Source: Ascaris suum
Taxonomy: Eukaryota > Nematoda > Chromadorea > Rhabditida > Ascarididae
Assembly: GCA_013433145.1 (NCBI GenBank)
Contig: CM024191.1
Span: forward strand, 1,504,501-1,568,500
DNA: 64,000 nucleotides
Direction of reading: 5' to 3'
The first letter of the stretch is position 1. Every line of letters begins with the position of its first letter. The notes below the pieces were generated by a model. The model saw nothing but the letters and a program-made list of their open reading frames with translations. It did not search any database and was not told where the DNA came from. This document shows positions 63,401 to 64,000 of this stretch, piece by piece. A program made the position numbers and the translations under genes.

Positions 63401-63723
63401 TGCGTTTTCCGCTACGCACCTCGGTCGCTGCTAAAGTTTAAATTAGGCAAAAGCACAAACCTGGTTGCCTATTTCAGAACCAGCAGAAGGGAGCGCTGAT
63501 GCGGCGGCCATTAGATTTTGAATGTACTGTTGCATCATCTCTTGGTATTGCACACTCTGCAGGAAGTAACTGTCAGAGGGAAGCGGATTCATGCGATAAT
63601 CACCCGTGTCGAGATTATTCGCATGTGGCATCGAAGAGGCTTGCTGCGGCATGAATGGCGTCATGAACGGATTCGCAAAAAACGATGGCGCAGCGGTAGG
63701 GATGGCCGAAAATGCAACACCAC
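36227..63723 (-). CDS. lin-10: LIN-10 (X11/Mint/APBA) scaffold, 19 exons, 5' end missing
   Basis: Cytoplasmic/Golgi-synaptic scaffold. In C. elegans LIN-10 works with LIN-2 (CASK) and LIN-7 to place the LET-23 EGF receptor basolaterally and also affects glutamate-receptor traffic. Exons in transcript order: 63723-63461, 62711-62487, 61865-61697, 56951-56866, 55804-55481, 55042-54947, 52583-52209, 50780-50454, 50130-50003, 49426-49350, 47956-47849, 43621-43479, 42701-42615, 40106-39985, 39664-39496, 38883-38665, 38502-38437, 37766-37647, 36439-36227. All phases agree; 1105 complete codons including the stop. The N-terminal part is rich in Q, P, S and E. The PTB domain spans about residues 728-895, PDZ1 about 910-990, PDZ2 about 1005-1080, with the tail EVPNYI. 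Exon 63723 starts inside a codon, so earlier exons lie outside the window. Confidence 0.95.
36440..37646 (-). other. lin-10 intron
   Basis: 1.2-kb intron splitting PDZ2 after QNGV. Open frames lie on both strands at 36641-36960; no family recognised. Confidence 0.6.
37647..37766 (-). CDS. lin-10: lin-10 exon: PDZ1-PDZ2 linker
   Basis: Reads [20 protein letters not shown] then [20 protein letters not shown]. [15 protein letters not shown] is the conserved start of PDZ2 in X11/Mint. Confidence 0.95.
38437..38502 (-). CDS. lin-10: lin-10 exon: PDZ1 end
   Basis: 22 codons, [20 protein letters not shown] then IK. Aligns with SINGTSLVGLPLSTCQ of vertebrate Mint PDZ1. Confidence 0.95.
38665..38883 (-). 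CDS. lin-10: lin-10 exon: PDZ1 core
   Basis: Reads [40 protein letters not shown] then [20 protein letters not shown] and [20 protein letters not shown] is the PDZ1 ligand-binding loop of X11/Mint. Donor CAG/GTAAAT. Confidence 0.97.
39496..39664 (-). CDS. lin-10: lin-10 exon: PTB last part
   Basis: Reads [40 protein letters not shown] and [24 protein letters not shown] and [11 protein letters not shown] are the final strand and helix of the PTB domain. Acceptor TTGAAG; AG+C gives Ser. Confidence 0.95.
39985..40106 (-). CDS. lin-10: lin-10 exon: PTB middle
   Basis: Reads [20 protein letters not shown] then [20 protein letters not shown]. [24 protein letters not shown] is a signature of X11/Mint PTB domains. 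Confidence 0.97.
40107..42614 (-). other. lin-10 intron, 2.5 kb
   Basis: AT-rich intron within the PTB domain, with an A18-20 tract near 40780-40798. No gene or repeat family recognised. Confidence 0.6.
42615..42701 (-). CDS. lin-10: lin-10 exon: PTB
   Basis: 29 codons, [20 protein letters not shown] then IMVLNTDLQ. The acceptor is TTAAAG; the donor is CAG/GTATGT. Matches the VDLFVSTxxIKVL strand pair of Mint PTB. Confidence 0.93.
43479..43621 (-). CDS. lin-10: lin-10 exon: PTB start
   Basis: TTTTTGCAG acceptor. Reads [20 protein letters not shown] then [20 protein letters not shown] and QEAVARVK. [11 protein letters not shown] is the first PTB strand. Confidence 0.97.
43622..47848 (-). other. 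lin-10 intron, 4.2 kb
   Basis: AT-rich. It contains short simple repeats, (TG)n near 46797, (AAC)n near 45877 and a purine-rich G/A block at about 47101-47155. No gene recognised on either strand. Confidence 0.6.
47849..47956 (-). CDS. lin-10: lin-10 exon: charged linker before PTB
   Basis: CTTTTAG acceptor, phase 1 in and out (A+AG gives Lys; G+TA gives Val). Reads [20 protein letters not shown] then [15 protein letters not shown]. Hydrophilic region immediately before the PTB domain. Confidence 0.88.
47957..49349 (-). other. lin-10 intron with tRNA-like relic
   Basis: 1.4-kb intron. The part 48380-48780 is GC-richer and carries tRNA-like promoter boxes on the plus strand (listed separately) and a GGTTCGAA box on the minus strand near 48452. 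Confidence 0.55.
48641..48710 (+). pseudogene. tRNA-like relic or SINE head
   Basis: Box-A-like GTGGCATAATGG (48647-48658) lies 30 bases before a box-B-like GTGACTCAAATC (48688-48699). GGGAG at 48641 can pair with CTCCC near 48706, and GTCCT/AGGAC could form an anticodon-like stem, but the loop is 14 nt and the T-stem does not pair. Best read as a degenerate tRNA-derived sequence, antisense to lin-10. Confidence 0.3.
49350..49426 (-). CDS. lin-10: lin-10 exon: coiled, charged
   Basis: Reads [20 protein letters not shown] then QKNAE. Heptad-like charged sequence, joined from VWVMR of the previous exon (CG+C gives Arg). Confidence 0.9.
50003..50130 (-). CDS. lin-10: lin-10 exon: VWVMR segment
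   Basis: Reads [40 protein letters not shown] then VM. Phase 0 in, phase 2 out. The frame is chosen over the longer open frame because it joins in phase with both neighbours. Confidence 0.82.
50454..50780 (-). CDS. lin-10: lin-10 exon: Gln/Pro/Ala-rich, GC donor
   Basis: Reads [40 protein letters not shown] and a Ser/Thr/Pro-rich end (SSSSSQL). The in-phase donor is CTG/GCAAGTTAT, so the next intron is GC-AG; no GT donor keeps the phase before the stop. Confidence 0.85.
50781..52208 (-). other. lin-10 intron
   Basis: 1.4 kb, AT-rich; nothing recognised. Confidence 0.6.
52209..52583 (-). CDS. lin-10: lin-10 exon: Gln/Pro/Ala-rich
   Basis: 125 codons. Reads [40 protein letters not shown] and [20 protein letters not shown]. 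Low-complexity and probably disordered. TTTTCAG acceptor, CAG/GTACTA donor. Confidence 0.9.
52895..52988 (-). repeat. degenerate tandem repeat
   Basis: About three to four imperfect copies of a 22-28-bp unit built on CTCAACTTCAGTAAAATACTG (plus-strand spelling). Confidence 0.8.
53138..53156 (+). repeat. poly(C) tract
   Basis: Nineteen C on the plus strand, preceded by further C-triplets; on the transcribed lin-10 sense strand this is a G19 tract with flanking GGG runs. Confidence 0.95.
53732..53755 (+). repeat. poly(G) tract
   Basis: GGG, GGGGG and G14 on the plus strand, separated by single A bases; the opposite orientation to the C tract 580 bases away. Confidence 0.95.
54947..55042 (-). 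CDS. lin-10: lin-10 exon
   Basis: GTTGCAG acceptor. Reads [20 protein letters not shown] then [12 protein letters not shown]. Donor GAG/GTTATT is chosen; CTC/GTTGTG 18 bases later is also in phase. Confidence 0.8.
55481..55804 (-). CDS. lin-10: lin-10 exon: Ser/Glu-rich with basic end
   Basis: 108 codons. Starts [20 protein letters not shown] and ends [20 protein letters not shown] then NIKK, a likely helical segment. TTTGCAG acceptor, AAG/GTTAGT donor. The opposite strand is also open, a shadow. Confidence 0.9.
56866..56951 (-). CDS. lin-10: lin-10 short exon
   Basis: GTTTTAG acceptor, AAG/GTAGTA donor. Reads [20 protein letters not shown] then EVSCSGEK; phase 1 in, phase 0 out, fitting both neighbours. 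Confidence 0.8.
56952..61696 (-). other. lin-10 intron, 4.7 kb
   Basis: Largest intron of the window, strongly AT-rich. A pyrimidine-rich block (plus strand) lies just outside it at 56755-56815. One phase-symmetric candidate exon is at 59078-59131. The 119-residue plus-strand frame 58321-58680 is very Lys/Ile/Phe-rich and not credible. Confidence 0.6.
59078..59131 (-). CDS. candidate lin-10 cassette exon
   Basis: Minus strand CGCAG acceptor, 54 nt, donor CAG/GTGAAT. Phase 1 in and out, so it can be included or skipped without frame change between 61697 and 56951. It would encode [17 protein letters not shown]. Supported only by splice signals and phase. Confidence 0.3.
61697..61865 (-). CDS. 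lin-10: lin-10 exon
   Basis: ACTTTCAG acceptor, G/GTGAGT donor. Reads [40 protein letters not shown] then [16 protein letters not shown]. Acidic and Ser-rich. Confidence 0.85.
62487..62711 (-). CDS. lin-10: lin-10 exon
   Basis: 75 codons. Reads [40 protein letters not shown] then [27 protein letters not shown] acceptor, ACG/GTACAC donor, phase 0. Confidence 0.85.
63461..63723 (-). CDS. lin-10: lin-10 most 5' exon in the window
   Basis: Reads [40 protein letters not shown] then [20 protein letters not shown]. The GTTGCAG acceptor at 63724-63726 shows this is internal; it enters with two bases of a codon, so an upstream exon ending in phase 1 is needed and none is seen up to 64000. If the acceptor is wrong, the ATG at 63664 could be a start. 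Confidence 0.85.
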
Positions 63724-64000
63724 CTGCAACGATTTATTTCTCTTGCTTACATTTTGTCGCTCATCCGCTCACGGTTTTTTGAACGTTAGGAGGGGAGAGA
63801 AGGAAGGGGGAAAGAGGCGGTACGATAATGAAATACGAGCAGCATAACTGAAGCATGTCGAGATGCTGCTCTAGTTTTCCAACATCGATACATTTTCTCA
63901 TACTAAATGTGCATCGAATCCATTAAACTTAATAATGTTATGGACTTCAGTGCTGATATTAATAATAAAAGATACAGTTGATGCACAGCGGTGCCCTTAT

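Overview
The window reads as a contiguous piece of nematode nuclear genome. The evidence is spliceosomal genes with small exons, TTTCAG/TTTTAG-like 3' splice sites, an AT-rich non-coding fraction, and a clear LIN-10 (X11/Mint) orthologue. Introns of 1-5 kb are longer than is typical for Caenorhabditis, so a larger-genome nematode, for example a parasitic clade V (strongylid) species, is my inference and not proven. No bacterial-type gene, rRNA, CRISPR array or intact transposon was recognised.

Three genes account for nearly all coding sequence. (1) Plus strand, about 321-15619: the 3' part of a SON-like nuclear-speckle splicing cofactor (RS-rich segment, conserved SON core, G-patch, C-terminal double-stranded-RNA-binding domain). 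Fifteen exons were assembled by phase and splice signals; the 5' end is unresolved. (2) Plus strand, 22461-33111: a PCMTD1/2-type protein (protein-L-isoaspartate O-methyltransferase domain-containing, predicted cullin-RING substrate adaptor). Twelve exons make a complete frame of about 739 residues. The methyltransferase-like domain is split from the short conserved tail by a long acidic, low-complexity insertion carrying a 20-residue tandem repeat. (3) Minus strand, 63723-36227: lin-10, with nineteen exons seen. A long Q/P/S-rich N-terminal half is followed by the PTB domain, PDZ1, PDZ2 and a C-terminal tail; the 5' end lies beyond the window. Genes 2 and 3 are convergent, about 3.1 kb apart.

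All joins listed were checked by hand for reading-frame phase. Two introns (one in SON, one in lin-10) appear to start with GC instead of GT and share the same donor context, and 7 of 44 acceptors are AAG.

Non-coding stretches hold simple repeats ((TA)n at 4082, long homopolymer G/C tracts), a nearly perfect 70-nt palindrome in a SON intron, a group of five imperfect foldbacks in the 2.7-kb SON intron, and a tRNA-like relic antisense in a lin-10 intron. The intergenic regions 15620-22460 and 33112-36226 contain open frames on both strands for which I see no convincing family. I did not find a clearly new multi-gene system. The most unusual items are the PCMTD insertion, the foldback structures in SON introns and the splice-site usage.
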